62,068 nt of DNA from Ignavibacteria bacterium. Its GTDB lineage: Bacteria > Bacteroidota > Ignavibacteria > Tepidaquicellales > Tepidaquicellaceae. Shown here piece after piece: positions 46,168 to 55,593 of the stretch. The notes below the pieces were generated by a model that saw only the letters and a program-made list of their open reading frames with translations, had not been told where the DNA came from and ran no database searches. The translations under genes were made by a program, and so were the position numbers. Each line of letters begins with the position of its first letter. The stretch's first letter is position 1. Where the stretch lies: the NCBI GenBank assembly GCA_016929695.1, contig JAFGII010000029.1, forward strand, positions 1 through 62,068. Direction: 5' to 3'.

Positions 46168-47592
46168 TTACTTCTCATCCAGTTTGTTCTCCCATAAATA
46201 TTTTTTCGTTTCCTTAACTATAATTCCGCTTAGCAAAATCAGAGAAATAATATTCGGAACAGCCATTAAACCGTTTGCAATATCGGCGAAATGCCATACT
46301 GCAGGCAGCGATGCTACCGAACCGATCATTATTGCAATTATCCACAGCATGCGATAGGGCTTCACTGATTTTTCACCGAAAAGATACTCAACCGCTTTTT
46401 CCCCGTAGAATGACCATCCGAGAATAGTAGAAAAAACAAAAGTAAATAATGCGATGGATAATAAAATCGGTCCGATAATATGAAATTCCGAAAATGCTTC
46501 TTTAGTAAGCAGAGCCCCGCTTACACCGTGCTGCCAGTCACCGGAATTTACAAGTACCAATCCTGTCAGGGCACATACCACAACTGTATCCCAGAATGTT
46601 CCCGAAGAAGATACGAGTGCCTGCCGGACGGGATTTCTTGTTTGTGCGGAAGCAGCAACAATAGGAGCGCTTCCAAGTCCGGATTCATTTGAAAACAGAC
46701 CCCGTGCTATTCCGTACCGTACGGCTTCTTTCATACCTGCACCGAGAAAACCTCCGATAGCGGCATGACCCGTAAAGGCACTGTTAAAAATAAGAACGAC
46801 AGAGTCAAGCAGTGTTTTATAACCTATAATTAACAGAACTATACTGCCCAGTATATAAAAAACAGCCATAAACGGAACGAGTCTTTCACAGGCGGAAGCA
46901 ATTGATTTAATTCCGCCGAAAATAACAAATGCCGTTAATGTTGATAAAACAATTCCGGAAATCCACGGAGTTAAATTAATATCTTTCAGACTTTCAGCAA
47001 AATCATTCATCCCGATTTCCGAAAACATGCTGTGAATAACAGGATTCAGATTGAAAGTATCCTGTATAAGAGTTACAATGGAATTTGCCTGCACCGTATT
47101 TCCTATACCGAATGCGGCAACTGCGGTAAAGATTGCAAATAAAACTCCGAGCCATTTTTGTCTTAGTCCGTTTTCGAGAACATACATCGGTCCGCCTGCA
47201 AAATATCCGTCCTTGTGCTGAACCCTGTATTTAACCGATAACAATGCCTCTGCATATTTTGTGGAAATCCCAAATACACCCGTCAGCCACATCCACAGCA
47301 CGGCACCGGGTCCGCCCGCTGCCACAGCAGTACCGACTCCGACGATATTTCCTGTACCTATAGTTGCCGCAAGTGACATTGTGAGTGCACCGAACTGACT
47401 TATATCGCCCTTGCCTTCCCTTTTTGTTTCGAAAGAAATTTTAATTGCTTTCCCGATAAATCTCTGAATAAATCTAAGTCTGACAGTAAGATAGATATGA
47501 GTCCCCAGCAACAAAAAAAGAAGAGGAATACCCCAGATATAATCACTTATTTGTGATAAAAGACTTTCAACAGAATGCAATATACTTGTCAT
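46168..47592 (-). CDS. Sodium:alanine symporter (AGCS family)
   Basis: A 474-residue transporter with about 11 membrane helices. AGCS signatures are FGALTMSLAATIGTGNIVGVGTAVAAGGPGAVLWMW, GYFAGGPMYVLENG, GLFSNESGLGSAPIVAASAQT and TILGWSFYGEKAVEYLFG. The family couples Na+ (or H+) to uptake of alanine or glycine. The frame extends 28 codons upstream to another ATG (47676), but MTSILHSVESLLSQISDYIWGIPLLFLLLG fits the family start, so 47592 is preferred with moderate certainty. It is convergent with the Omp85 gene. Confidence 0.9.
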   Translation of the reverse strand: MTSILHSVESLLSQISDYIWGIPLLFLLLGTHIYLTVRLRFIQRFIGKAIKISFETKREGKGDISQFGALTMSLAATIGTGNIVGVGTAVAAGGPGAVLWMWLTGVFGISTKYAEALLSVKYRVQHKDGYFAGGPMYVLENGLRQKWLGVLFAIFTAVAAFGIGNTVQANSIVTLIQDTFNLNPVIHSMFSEIGMNDFAESLKDINLTPWISGIVLSTLTAFVIFGGIKSIASACERLVPFMAVFYILGSIVLLIIGYKTLLDSVVLIFNSAFTGHAAIGGFLGAGMKEAVRYGIARGLFSNESGLGSAPIVAASAQTRNPVRQALVSSSGTFWDTVVVCALTGLVLVNSGDWQHGVSGALLTKEAFSEFHIIGPILLSIALFTFVFSTILGWSFYGEKAVEYLFGEKSVKPYRMLWIIAIMIGSVASLPAVWHFADIANGLMAVPNIISLILLSGIIVKETKKYLWENKLDEK

Positions 47593-47811
47593 CGGAAGTA
47601 AATTTAAAAGCACAAATATAATTGAAAGTTCACAAAGTAAAAAGTTCATAAAATTTATAAAGTTGGGAATGTTCATTTTATATCGTTGTATTATGACAGA
47701 ATGTTTTTAGTATTTTTATAATTTAATGAGCGGATTTATTGTTATAATAATTTAATTATAAAACAGTATTTTTTACATTTTAGAATAAATAAGAATTTAA
47801 TAAATTGATAC

Positions 47812-48093
47812 ATGGCAAAAATAAATGTAACAATAATAGATGCGACGGGAAATAAACAGCAGGAAGCCCTGCTTCCTGATAATGCACCCATAAAAAAAAT
47901 AATGGAGGTATTACTGCCGAAAATGAAAATGCCTCTGACAGGTCCTGATGGGGACCCGCTTTCTTATAAATTTCATCATAAAGCATCAGGGAAACAGTTA
48001 ACTGAAACGCAGACCTTATCGGAAGCAGGTGTAAAAGACGGTGATGTTTTAAGATTATTTCCCGAAATTACCGCAGGTTCAATACACCGATAA
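47812..48093 (+). CDS. YukD/EsaB-like ubiquitin-like protein
   Basis: A 93-residue protein that fills one beta-grasp domain: MAKINVTIIDATGNKQQEA (strands 1-2), APIKKIMEVLLPKM (helix), PLSYKFHHKASGKQL (strands 3-4), TLSEAGVKDGDVLRLFP (final strand). This order and the KDGDVLRL ending are those of YukD/EsaB-type ubiquitin-like proteins. The tail is PEITAGSIHR: no Gly-Gly, but a single Gly at residue 89 four residues from the end. A cassette with an E1 and a RING protein follows (E1 start immediately after this stop). It is most likely the modifier or a scaffold of a prokaryotic ubiquitin-like system. Sulfur-carrier roles (ThiS/MoaD) are unlikely without Gly-Gly. Confidence 0.8.
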   Translation: MAKINVTIIDATGNKQQEALLPDNAPIKKIMEVLLPKMKMPLTGPDGDPLSYKFHHKASGKQLTETQTLSEAGVKDGDVLRLFPEITAGSIHR

Positions 48094-49272
48094 ATGAATA
48101 ATCCCGAAATATTCGACATAGAAGAATCCCGCTACTCAAGACTTGAACTTATACATTGGTGGGACGGTAATATATTAAAGAACTCAAAAATACTTGTTGC
48201 GGGATGCGGGGCACTCGGAAATGAAATCATTAAAAATCTTGCAATGCTCGGCTGCGGAAATATTTATGCAGTTGATATGGACAGAATTGAAAAAAATAAT
48301 TTATCGAGAAGCGTCCTATTCCGTACTGAAGACGAAGGTAAATTCAAAGCAGAAACCTGCTGCAAAAGAGCAAAAGAAATTAACGACGATGTAAATTATC
48401 ATTTCTATAACGGTAATGTATTTAATCTGGGACTGGGTATTTTTAAAGAGATGGATATTGTAATCTGCGGACTTGACAATAGGGAAGCAAGATTGTACAT
48501 AAATCAATGCTGCTGCAAAGTCAGTAAACCTATGATTGACGGTGCAATTGAAGTATTGTCCGGAGCGGCACGTATGTTCATTCCGCCGGAAACTGCCTGT
48601 TATGAGTGTACAATGAACGAACTCGACTATAAACTTTTAAACAAAAGGAAATCCTGTCTTCTTCTTGGAATAGAAGAAATTGCTTCAGGGAAAATTCCTA
48701 CAACTCCCACAATATCCTCAATAATTGCAGGTATTCAGGTACAGGAGGCGGTCAAGTATCTGCACAAAAGAGATGACTTACTGCTGCTGAAAGGAAAAGG
48801 ATTTGTCTTTAACGGCAATACAAACGATTCCTACATAATTGAATATCAGAGGAAAGAAAATTGTCTTTCACATCAAACGTTAGATAATTTTATTTCCGTA
48901 AATATTGAATTTGAGAATATACATTTTAAGGAAATAATTGAGTTTGCCGAGAAAATATTTGAAAACAAAAAATATACAATACAATTTAATAATGAAATTG
49001 TATATGATTTAGAGGGAAGAAAAACAAATAAGAAACTCTCCGTATTTATTAATATGAATTTACTTAACCGGAATGATATTAAAAGAGGAAATGAAATACT
49101 GAAACCTTTGATATTAAATAACATAGAAAGCGGTTCTGAAGTATTGAATAAATTCATAAATAAAAAATTAAGCAAATCAGGCATTCCGTTTAACGATATA
49201 ATAACAATTAAATCGGGAGGGAAGGAAGTTAATCTCGAATTTATAAACTCCGGAATTTTCATAGAGGTTTAG
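48094..49272 (+). CDS. E1-like ubiquitin-activating (ThiF/MoeB superfamily) protein
   Basis: A 392-residue adenylating enzyme. Its Rossmann-type ATP site is ILVAGCGALGNEIIKNLAMLG (about 32-52), followed by IYAVDMDRIEKNNLSRSVLFR, as in eukaryotic Uba3-type E1s and MoeB. The zinc site is C169-x2-C172 (ACYECTMNEL) paired with C257-x2-H260, where the last ligand is His rather than Cys. C188 (NKRKSC) sits where the catalytic thioester Cys of E1 enzymes would be. About 130 residues follow residue 260 that match no family I recognise. It starts on the base after the Ubl stop. The product should adenylate the C terminus of the Ubl; formation of a thioester is plausible but unproven. Confidence 0.88.
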   Translation: MNNPEIFDIEESRYSRLELIHWWDGNILKNSKILVAGCGALGNEIIKNLAMLGCGNIYAVDMDRIEKNNLSRSVLFRTEDEGKFKAETCCKRAKEINDDVNYHFYNGNVFNLGLGIFKEMDIVICGLDNREARLYINQCCCKVSKPMIDGAIEVLSGAARMFIPPETACYECTMNELDYKLLNKRKSCLLLGIEEIASGKIPTTPTISSIIAGIQVQEAVKYLHKRDDLLLLKGKGFVFNGNTNDSYIIEYQRKENCLSHQTLDNFISVNIEFENIHFKEIIEFAEKIFENKKYTIQFNNEIVYDLEGRKTNKKLSVFINMNLLNRNDIKRGNEILKPLILNNIESGSEVLNKFINKKLSKSGIPFNDIITIKSGGKEVNLEFINSGIFIEV

Positions 49273-49276
49273 CGGT

Positions 49277-50137
49277 TTGAACTGCCCTTATTGCCAGTCA
49301 AATATTAAATCCGATAACGAAGTTCAGTACTGCAAAGAATGCGGCACGCCTCATCACAAAGAGTGCTGGGACGAAAACGGCGGCTGTACTACTTACGGAT
49401 GCGGGCAAAATCCGGTTGCGAAGAAAAATAAAATCAACCTCGGGAATTTCACAATTGAGCAAATAGAAGAATTAAATAATCAGGAAATATCTTCTGAAGA
49501 TAATTATTGTATTTTTTGCGGCGGGAAAATAGAAACAGATTCAGTTTATTGCAAGCATTGCGGAAACAAAGTTGTTGTGAATTTACCCGAAAAACATTCT
49601 GAAGAATTTATCAGGGATTATCAAAACAGATACAAATCAAAGTTAAAGAACAGGAGAAATAAATATACGATAATTACAGTCGTATCGGCTGTTGTATTGC
49701 TGTTTTTTATTCCGATAGTTTATTTTGGTTATACATATATTGAAAAAAATTATTTCTCCGAAGAGGCAAAAATTTTCAGATTTGTAAGCAGATGGAAAAA
49801 AGCGTGGGAGTCTAAGAACACAAACAAATATGAATATTATCTTGATAAAGATTATAAATATATTGACAAGACAGGTGAAACAATCAATAAAGAAGAAAGG
49901 ATGAAAAGAATCAAACTGTCGTTTAAAAATATAAAAAATATCCGTCTTGAACTAAATGATTTTGAAATTATGTTCGATTCAACAGATTCGAATTACGTTA
50001 ATGTAAAATTCAGACAGAATTATATATCGGAGAAAATAAATGAAGAGGGGACTAAAATTTTGAGACTATACAGGGGACAGGATACAGATATGAAATGGAA
50101 AATTTACAGGGAGTGGTTCGAATCAATGAAAAATTAA
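49277..50137 (+). CDS. Membrane-anchored prokaryotic RING-finger protein
   Basis: A 286-residue protein. Residues 1-42 form a cross-brace zinc finger: C3-x2-C6, C19-x2-C22, H26/H27, C30, C37 and C42, like the Prok-RING family. A second zinc ribbon (NYCIFCGGKIETDSVYCKHCGNKV) lies at about 75-98, a membrane helix at about 128-153, and an extracytoplasmic domain at about 165-286 (FRFVSRWKKAWESKNTNKYEYYL) resembling NTF2/SnoaL-type folds. The start is a TTG, required because the first finger begins at residue 3; AGAGG lies 9 nt upstream. Four nt separate it from the E1 stop. It could be an E3-like or docking subunit of the Ubl cassette; ligase activity is inference. Confidence 0.8.
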   Translation: MNCPYCQSNIKSDNEVQYCKECGTPHHKECWDENGGCTTYGCGQNPVAKKNKINLGNFTIEQIEELNNQEISSEDNYCIFCGGKIETDSVYCKHCGNKVVVNLPEKHSEEFIRDYQNRYKSKLKNRRNKYTIITVVSAVVLLFFIPIVYFGYTYIEKNYFSEEAKIFRFVSRWKKAWESKNTNKYEYYLDKDYKYIDKTGETINKEERMKRIKLSFKNIKNIRLELNDFEIMFDSTDSNYVNVKFRQNYISEKINEEGTKILRLYRGQDTDMKWKIYREWFESMKN

Positions 50138-50220
50138 GAATTGAAATGTTTTCCTTACCCGAAGAACTTCGTTTATCGGACGGAGACAGGAGACGGATTA
50201 GAATAAATAGTAAGAAGGAT

Positions 50221-51180
50221 TTACAGCAAACTAATTATATAAGAAATCAAAATTCCCGCCGTAAGTGTCAGACCGAACTGCATATTGAACTGTGCCGTCA
50301 TAACATTATGTTTCGTGCCGAACTCAAACCGTGGAATACCGGAAGGCGGAATATCTTTTACCATTCGTATCAACTTTATCGCAGTTGGCAAGGTAATTAA
50401 ATTCAGCAAAGCCAGCCACGGCAGCAATCCGGTTACGACAAAAACAATAATTGAAAGATAAGCGCCTATAACAAGAAAATAATAAAAATATCTCGAGAGT
50501 TTTTCACCGATGAGAATCGGAATTGTTTTCACACCGAATGCACCGTCGAAATTAATGTCGCGGATATTATTTGAATGCAGAATTGCGTCAATTAAAAAAC
50601 CGAACGGAATAGACAGAATAACGGGAACCCAGGAAAATTCTCTTACCTGAACATAATAAGAGCCGAGAGTCATTCCTGTTCCAAAAGCAAGGAACACCAT
50701 AATGTCGCCAAGTGCTTTGTACTTCAACTGCAAAGGTGCTGCGGTATAGAAGAATGCGCAGAACAGTCCGAAAATCATCAGATACAAAATCCATATACCG
50801 GTTACGCTCCAGAGATACAAGCCGATTGCACCCGACAGAACAAATACCATTACTGAACCTGTTTTCATCTGTTTAAGTGTGAGTAAGCCGAGTGACAGCA
50901 CCATAGACCCACCGTGCGGAATACCAATCTCTTCATCTTTCCTGTCAATACCTTTTTTATAATCATAAATATCGTTTACAAGGTTAGCACCCACGTGAAC
51001 AAGCATAGCACCGATAAGAGTAAGAAAGAAATGAAAAAAATTAAAACTGAAATCTTTATGAATCACTGCAATGAGCGAGCCGTAAATTACGGGAATCACT
51101 GAAGCAGGAAACGCATAAGCACGAACAGCCATTAACCATATTTGCAATGCCGTTTTTTTTGAAGTATTATTTTCTGTCAT
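50221..51180 (-). CDS. UbiA-family prenyltransferase, possibly MenA
   Basis: A 319-residue integral membrane prenyltransferase. The first aspartate motif is NLVNDIYDYKKGID and the second is SNNIRDINFDGAFGVKTIPILIG, as in UbiA/MenA proteins, with about nine membrane helices. MenA attaches a polyprenyl chain to 1,4-dihydroxy-2-naphthoate in menaquinone synthesis, and menaquinone is expected in this group. The pair NDxxDxxxGID and NNIRD suits MenA better than chlorophyll or haem O synthases. It is co-directional with and 18 nt downstream of the CPBP protease gene. Confidence 0.8.
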   Translation of the reverse strand: MTENNTSKKTALQIWLMAVRAYAFPASVIPVIYGSLIAVIHKDFSFNFFHFFLTLIGAMLVHVGANLVNDIYDYKKGIDRKDEEIGIPHGGSMVLSLGLLTLKQMKTGSVMVFVLSGAIGLYLWSVTGIWILYLMIFGLFCAFFYTAAPLQLKYKALGDIMVFLAFGTGMTLGSYYVQVREFSWVPVILSIPFGFLIDAILHSNNIRDINFDGAFGVKTIPILIGEKLSRYFYYFLVIGAYLSIIVFVVTGLLPWLALLNLITLPTAIKLIRMVKDIPPSGIPRFEFGTKHNVMTAQFNMQFGLTLTAGILISYIISLL

Positions 51181-51198
51181 ATAAATAAATATTAAATT

Positions 51199-51786
51199 TT
51201 AGTTAAACGGTAAAATAATAAAAATTACAGGGTCCCACACCATATGAGAGACGAGAGGAGCTATAATGTTGCCGCGCCAGATAAATATAAGTCCCCAGTA
51301 TATTCCCGCTATGAAAGCAGCAAGCATAAGTACCGGGTTTAAGGTTGAAATATGAACGGTAGTGTAAAAAAACACCGTGATTATCAATGCAAGCATCTTC
51401 CCGTATTTTTCAGAAAATTTTCTTTGAATATAACCCCGCCAGAAAATTTCTTCTCCGAATCCGGCAGGAAAAAAAAGTAATATTGCTATCACCCATTCAG
51501 GTATAATACCTTTACTTGCATATACTCCGGATATATTTTGTTCAAGATTCGGAATTAGAGCCGAACTGTCAAGTATGATTTTTCCGAGATAAAAAACCCC
51601 GTATAAAATTACCGCACTTGCAATACCAATAATTATTTCTCTGATGTAATTATATTCCTTTTTAAAATGGTCTCTGTAATGGGCAAATGATATAACCGAA
51701 AGGATTGTTGTTGAAACCGCCATTGAAATCCAGAAATTAATAGGTTGTACAACAAACATCAGAAACCAAAGAACAAAAGCAAGCAA
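51199..51786 (-). CDS. CPBP-family intramembrane metalloprotease
   Basis: A 195-residue membrane protein with the CPBP (Abi) motifs: GFGEEIFWRGYIQRKF (Glu-Glu and Arg), FFYTTVHISTLNP (F-x3-H) and a final HMVWDP. These provide the zinc-independent glutamic or metal-dependent site of CAAX/Rce1-like proteases. Substrates are unknown; some CPBP proteins process prenylated or bacteriocin peptides. The annotated start is a TTG at 51786; an ATG at 51759 would shorten it by nine residues and is equally possible. It is followed after 18 nt by the UbiA gene. Confidence 0.85.
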   Translation of the reverse strand: MLAFVLWFLMFVVQPINFWISMAVSTTILSVISFAHYRDHFKKEYNYIREIIIGIASAVILYGVFYLGKIILDSSALIPNLEQNISGVYASKGIIPEWVIAILLFFPAGFGEEIFWRGYIQRKFSEKYGKMLALIITVFFYTTVHISTLNPVLMLAAFIAGIYWGLIFIWRGNIIAPLVSHMVWDPVIFIILPFN

Positions 51787-52044
51787 TATGTAAATAAAAG
51801 GTAAAATGATAACTTAATTCTTTAGTTAATGCAATTTAATTAATACGATTATTATTAAAAAGTTAATATGAATCATAAATTTTATCTCTTTTCCTCGTCC
51901 GGTGAACTTTGTGCATTGGATAAGGAAAATAATACTTTTCTCATTCTTTGAGATTCTCTAATGGGATGAAAAAAATTAAAACTTGATTGCTTAATCTCTT
52001 GAAACCTATTATATTCTGTATTAGTTTTAAAATATAAGAGCAAT

Positions 52045-55000
52045 ATGTCAAACGGAATATTAAATACCGACATAATATACAACGAATTTGAAGAAAAACT
52101 GAAGAAAGTAAATATCCGGCAGTTGAATTTTACATTTCTTAAGTTTGCATTATATATCCATTTGATATTTATTGTTCTTGCTTTCTTAATAATTTGTGCG
52201 GGAGTTTTTATTAATTTTAATTCAACTGCACGGACATTTTTATTCTGGGGAACGACCGGCACATTTATTGCTTCAATAATATTCTTGTTTTTATATTATT
52301 CAAACGGAGTTTTCAAGCCATTCGACTTAATCGGATTTTCTAAAAAAATCGGCATGAACTACCCCGATGTAAAAGATAATATTTCAAATTCACTGTCTGT
52401 TTACAATGAGGCAAAAACCTCTAAAGGGAAAGAATTATATTCAAACGAACTTGTTTATGCAGGTATTTATTCGATTAAGAATAAATATTACGAAAAGAAC
52501 CTGACGTCACACATTTCTTTCGGACAGATAAAAAGACTGTTTTTTAAATTACTTGCGGCGGTAATAATCATAGTACTGTCATTTGCAGTTTTTCCCGGCT
52601 CCTTAAAATCATCGTTAAATAAATTTTTAAATTACAATTACGAATACATAAACGATACAGACGGTATTTTATTCGAATTCGAACCCGGCGATGTTAAAGT
52701 ATTAAAAGGCGGAAGTCTTGTAATCAGTGTAAAAATAAAATCCACAAATGAAAACTTCATAGCAGATTCACTGAATCTATTTTTTGAGACATATTCTTAT
52801 GACAATGAATTAATCCAAACTGCAAATGCATATTTAGCACCGATATCCGGTAATCATTTTGTTTATACACTTGAAAACATCAACAGCGAACTGACATATT
52901 ACGCCGTGTTTAAAGGAATTAAATCAAAAAAATATAATATAACTTTAATCGAATATCCTGTTGTAAAAAATTTCAAGGTAAAAGTAACACCTCCTGCTTA
53001 TACAAGCCGCCTGCCGTTTGAACTAAATGAAAACGAAGGGAATATTATTTGTCCCGAGGGAAGTAAAATTGAATTCGAACTTAAATCAAATAAATTACTT
53101 ACTTCCGCAGGGATAGAACTCAATAATAACTACATTGCCTTCTCAGCAGGCGGTGATTCTGCACGGGGCAGTTTCAATGCGGTTTCAGGCGGGACATATT
53201 CGTTTGTATTAAAGGATTCGGAAGGGAGTGTAAATAAAGAAGATAAATTATACGAACTGAAAGTAATAAGCGATGCGCCCCCCCAAATTTACATTATCGA
53301 ACCTAAAGAAACAGATTATTTTATTCACGGCGAAAAAGAAGTTTTAATCAGGGCAAGGATTTCCGATGATTACGGATTTTCTTCATTAACGATACATTTC
53401 AGAAAAACAAGCGCGAACACAACTGCATCGGGCGTATTATTTACACCTCTTGATATTCCTGTTATAAATAAAGATGCAACCGCACTCGAGGTTCCCTTTA
53501 CATGGGACATATCATTTTTCAGATTATCAAAAGGAGAATCAGTTGAATATTACCTTGAAGTAAAAGACAACGGCGGAAAAACGGCGAGAACAGAAATACG
53601 TTACATTAAATATATTTCTCCGGCTGAATCTCTGAAGAAACTCGAATCTTTTATTAAAGATGTAAGAAGCAATCTGAAAGCGATACTTGAAGACATAAAG
53701 AATTTCAAAAGGGAAGCAAGTGAACTTGAGAAGAAACTGCAAAACACGGAAGAACTCGGAATAAATGAGCAGAAGAGAAAGGAATTTCAGGAGAAACTTG
53801 AACGTCTGCAATCGAATCTCGATGATGCTCAGAACAAAATGGGCAACACACTTGAAGAACTTAAACAGAGTCCCACTTTAAGCAGTGAAACCCTTGAAGA
53901 ATTTATGAAACTTCAGGAACAGTTTAATAAAATCAACACGCCCGAGTTCAGGGAAATGCTGAAAAAAATGCTTGAGGCATTAAAGAAAAACGATATGAGG
54001 CAATTTCAGGATGAACTGAAAAATATGAATTTTGATGAGGAGGCATTTAAAAAGCAGTTAGAGAAACTTCTTGAACTTATGAAGAAAATCGAGAACCTTC
54101 AGAGATTTGGCGAATTAACACAAAAACTTGATGAACTCACCAAAGAACAGGGCGAACTGAAAGAAGAGACAGAAAAATCGGAAAAAAGCGATAACGCAAA
54201 AATAAATGACCTTTCCGATAAGCAGAAGGGTATTTCAGAAAAATTTAAAAAATGGAAAGACGAACTCGACAAACTAATCGAGAATATGAAAAACACGAAA
54301 GAGGAAATGAGTACGGCTGACCTGGAAGCATTAAAACAGAAGATGAACTCCAGAAACACGGAGAGCAAAATGAACAAATCTTCCGACCAGTTAAGACGCG
54401 GCGAAAAGGACGAATCCGAAATGACACAGGAAGATATAATGGAAGATTTAAACGAATACGGCGAAGAAATGATGGATGCTCTTGATAACGCAATGAACTC
54501 CGATGATAAAATGCAGAAGATGCTGAACAAGTTAAAAGAAATAAAACAAAGCATTGACAAGTTAAGCCGGGAACAGGGTGAATTAACAAGCAAAACGAAA
54601 GGGACTGACCCCGGGAATCAGAGTGATATGAACCGGCGCAGCGGCGAGCAGAAAGGGCTGGAATACGAACTCTCGCAGGACATAAATGATTTATACAATT
54701 TATCGAGAGAAGGACTGGAAATAAAACCCGAACTCGGTAAGGAACTCGGCAACGCATACAACAAAATGGAAAAAGCGGGGAATGAACTTCGGGAGAGAAA
54801 GAAAAACGAAGCAATTCCGAATCAGCAGGAAGCCAAGGAATCGCTTGATAAATCTTCCGAAATGCTGGGTGATATGATATCGCAGTTATCGAAACAATCA
54901 AAAGGCGGAAAACCGGGGAACAGTTCCCGGATGTCCGCACTAATGCAGAAACTTGCAATGATGATACAGATGCAGCAGGGAATGAATAATCAGATGCAGA

Positions 55001-55506
55001 AATTCGGTAAGAACGGAAAAGTCGGACAGGACGGCAAGGACGGTCAGGATACGGATGAACAGAGAAAAGATGAAATAGATAAATTAAGATTACAACAGGA
55101 ACAGAACAGGAAAACACTTGAAGAACTCAATGCAGAGATTATGAAAGAAATGAAAAAACGGGGAGAAAAACCTCTCGGAGACCTTGATGAAATTGCAGAA
55201 GATATGCAGAAAATCGAGCGTGATTTAGAGCAATATAAAATTAATGAAGAAACTTTACAGCGTCAGAATAAAATTATATCGCGTCTGCTAGAGTTCCAAT
55301 TGTCACAGCGTGAAAAAGATTTTGAACAGAAACGCGAATCAAATCCGGGCGAGAACATAATCCGCCTGTCTCCTCCTGAAATAGTTATTTCCGGACCCAA
55401 CTCCATTAATGCTCTGCAGGAAGATTTTCTGCGCCTCAAACAGGAGGGCTACACCGAAGCATACGAGCAACTGATAATGAAATATCTCGAAAGCATAAAG
55501 AAGTAA
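52045..55506 (+). CDS. Large DUF4175-type coiled-coil membrane protein
   Basis: An 1153-residue protein. Membrane helices lie near residues 33-52, 60-85 and 170-190. A beta-rich extracytoplasmic region at about 190-520 has several Ig-like strands (YPVVKNFKVKVTPPAYTSRL, IYIIEPKETDYFIHGEKEVLIRARISDDYG). About 500 residues of nearly continuous coiled coil follow, rich in Lys, Glu, Gln and Met (SEMTQEDIMEDLNEYGEEMMDALDN). The C terminus ends SPPEIVISGPNSINALQEDFLRLKQEGYTEAYEQLI. This matches DUF4175-like proteins of Bacteroidota, whose function is not known. It stands alone as a transcriptional unit. Confidence 0.85.
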   Translation: MSNGILNTDIIYNEFEEKLKKVNIRQLNFTFLKFALYIHLIFIVLAFLIICAGVFINFNSTARTFLFWGTTGTFIASIIFLFLYYSNGVFKPFDLIGFSKKIGMNYPDVKDNISNSLSVYNEAKTSKGKELYSNELVYAGIYSIKNKYYEKNLTSHISFGQIKRLFFKLLAAVIIIVLSFAVFPGSLKSSLNKFLNYNYEYINDTDGILFEFEPGDVKVLKGGSLVISVKIKSTNENFIADSLNLFFETYSYDNELIQTANAYLAPISGNHFVYTLENINSELTYYAVFKGIKSKKYNITLIEYPVVKNFKVKVTPPAYTSRLPFELNENEGNIICPEGSKIEFELKSNKLLTSAGIELNNNYIAFSAGGDSARGSFNAVSGGTYSFVLKDSEGSVNKEDKLYELKVISDAPPQIYIIEPKETDYFIHGEKEVLIRARISDDYGFSSLTIHFRKTSANTTASGVLFTPLDIPVINKDATALEVPFTWDISFFRLSKGESVEYYLEVKDNGGKTARTEIRYIKYISPAESLKKLESFIKDVRSNLKAILEDIKNFKREASELEKKLQNTEELGINEQKRKEFQEKLERLQSNLDDAQNKMGNTLEELKQSPTLSSETLEEFMKLQEQFNKINTPEFREMLKKMLEALKKNDMRQFQDELKNMNFDEEAFKKQLEKLLELMKKIENLQRFGELTQKLDELTKEQGELKEETEKSEKSDNAKINDLSDKQKGISEKFKKWKDELDKLIENMKNTKEEMSTADLEALKQKMNSRNTESKMNKSSDQLRRGEKDESEMTQEDIMEDLNEYGEEMMDALDNAMNSDDKMQKMLNKLKEIKQSIDKLSREQGELTSKTKGTDPGNQSDMNRRSGEQKGLEYELSQDINDLYNLSREGLEIKPELGKELGNAYNKMEKAGNELRERKKNEAIPNQQEAKESLDKSSEMLGDMISQLSKQSKGGKPGNSSRMSALMQKLAMMIQMQQGMNNQMQKFGKNGKVGQDGKDGQDTDEQRKDEIDKLRLQQEQNRKTLEELNAEIMKEMKKRGEKPLGDLDEIAEDMQKIERDLEQYKINEETLQRQNKIISRLLEFQLSQREKDFEQKRESNPGENIIRLSPPEIVISGPNSINALQEDFLRLKQEGYTEAYEQLIMKYLESIKK

Positions 55507-55593
55507 AAGTTTTTTTACACTTTATAAAGTTGAAGTTTTCTCATACTTTTTTTCCATAACTTTTTTCTATAACTATATTCTGTACTTAAGTTT

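Noticed and set aside
47812-48093. The ubiquitin-like protein as a ThiS/MoaD sulfur carrier
   Set aside because: No C-terminal Gly-Gly and no linked thiamine or molybdopterin gene; the neighbouring RING gene points to a ubiquitin-like system.
48094-49272. The E1-like protein as a fused E1-E2
   Set aside because: The C-terminal 130 residues contain no Cys, so no E2 active site is possible.
54245-55117. 290-codon reverse-strand frame inside the DUF4175 gene
   Set aside because: It mirrors the Lys/Glu-rich coiled coil on the other strand and has an atypical Ser/Cys/Arg-rich composition.
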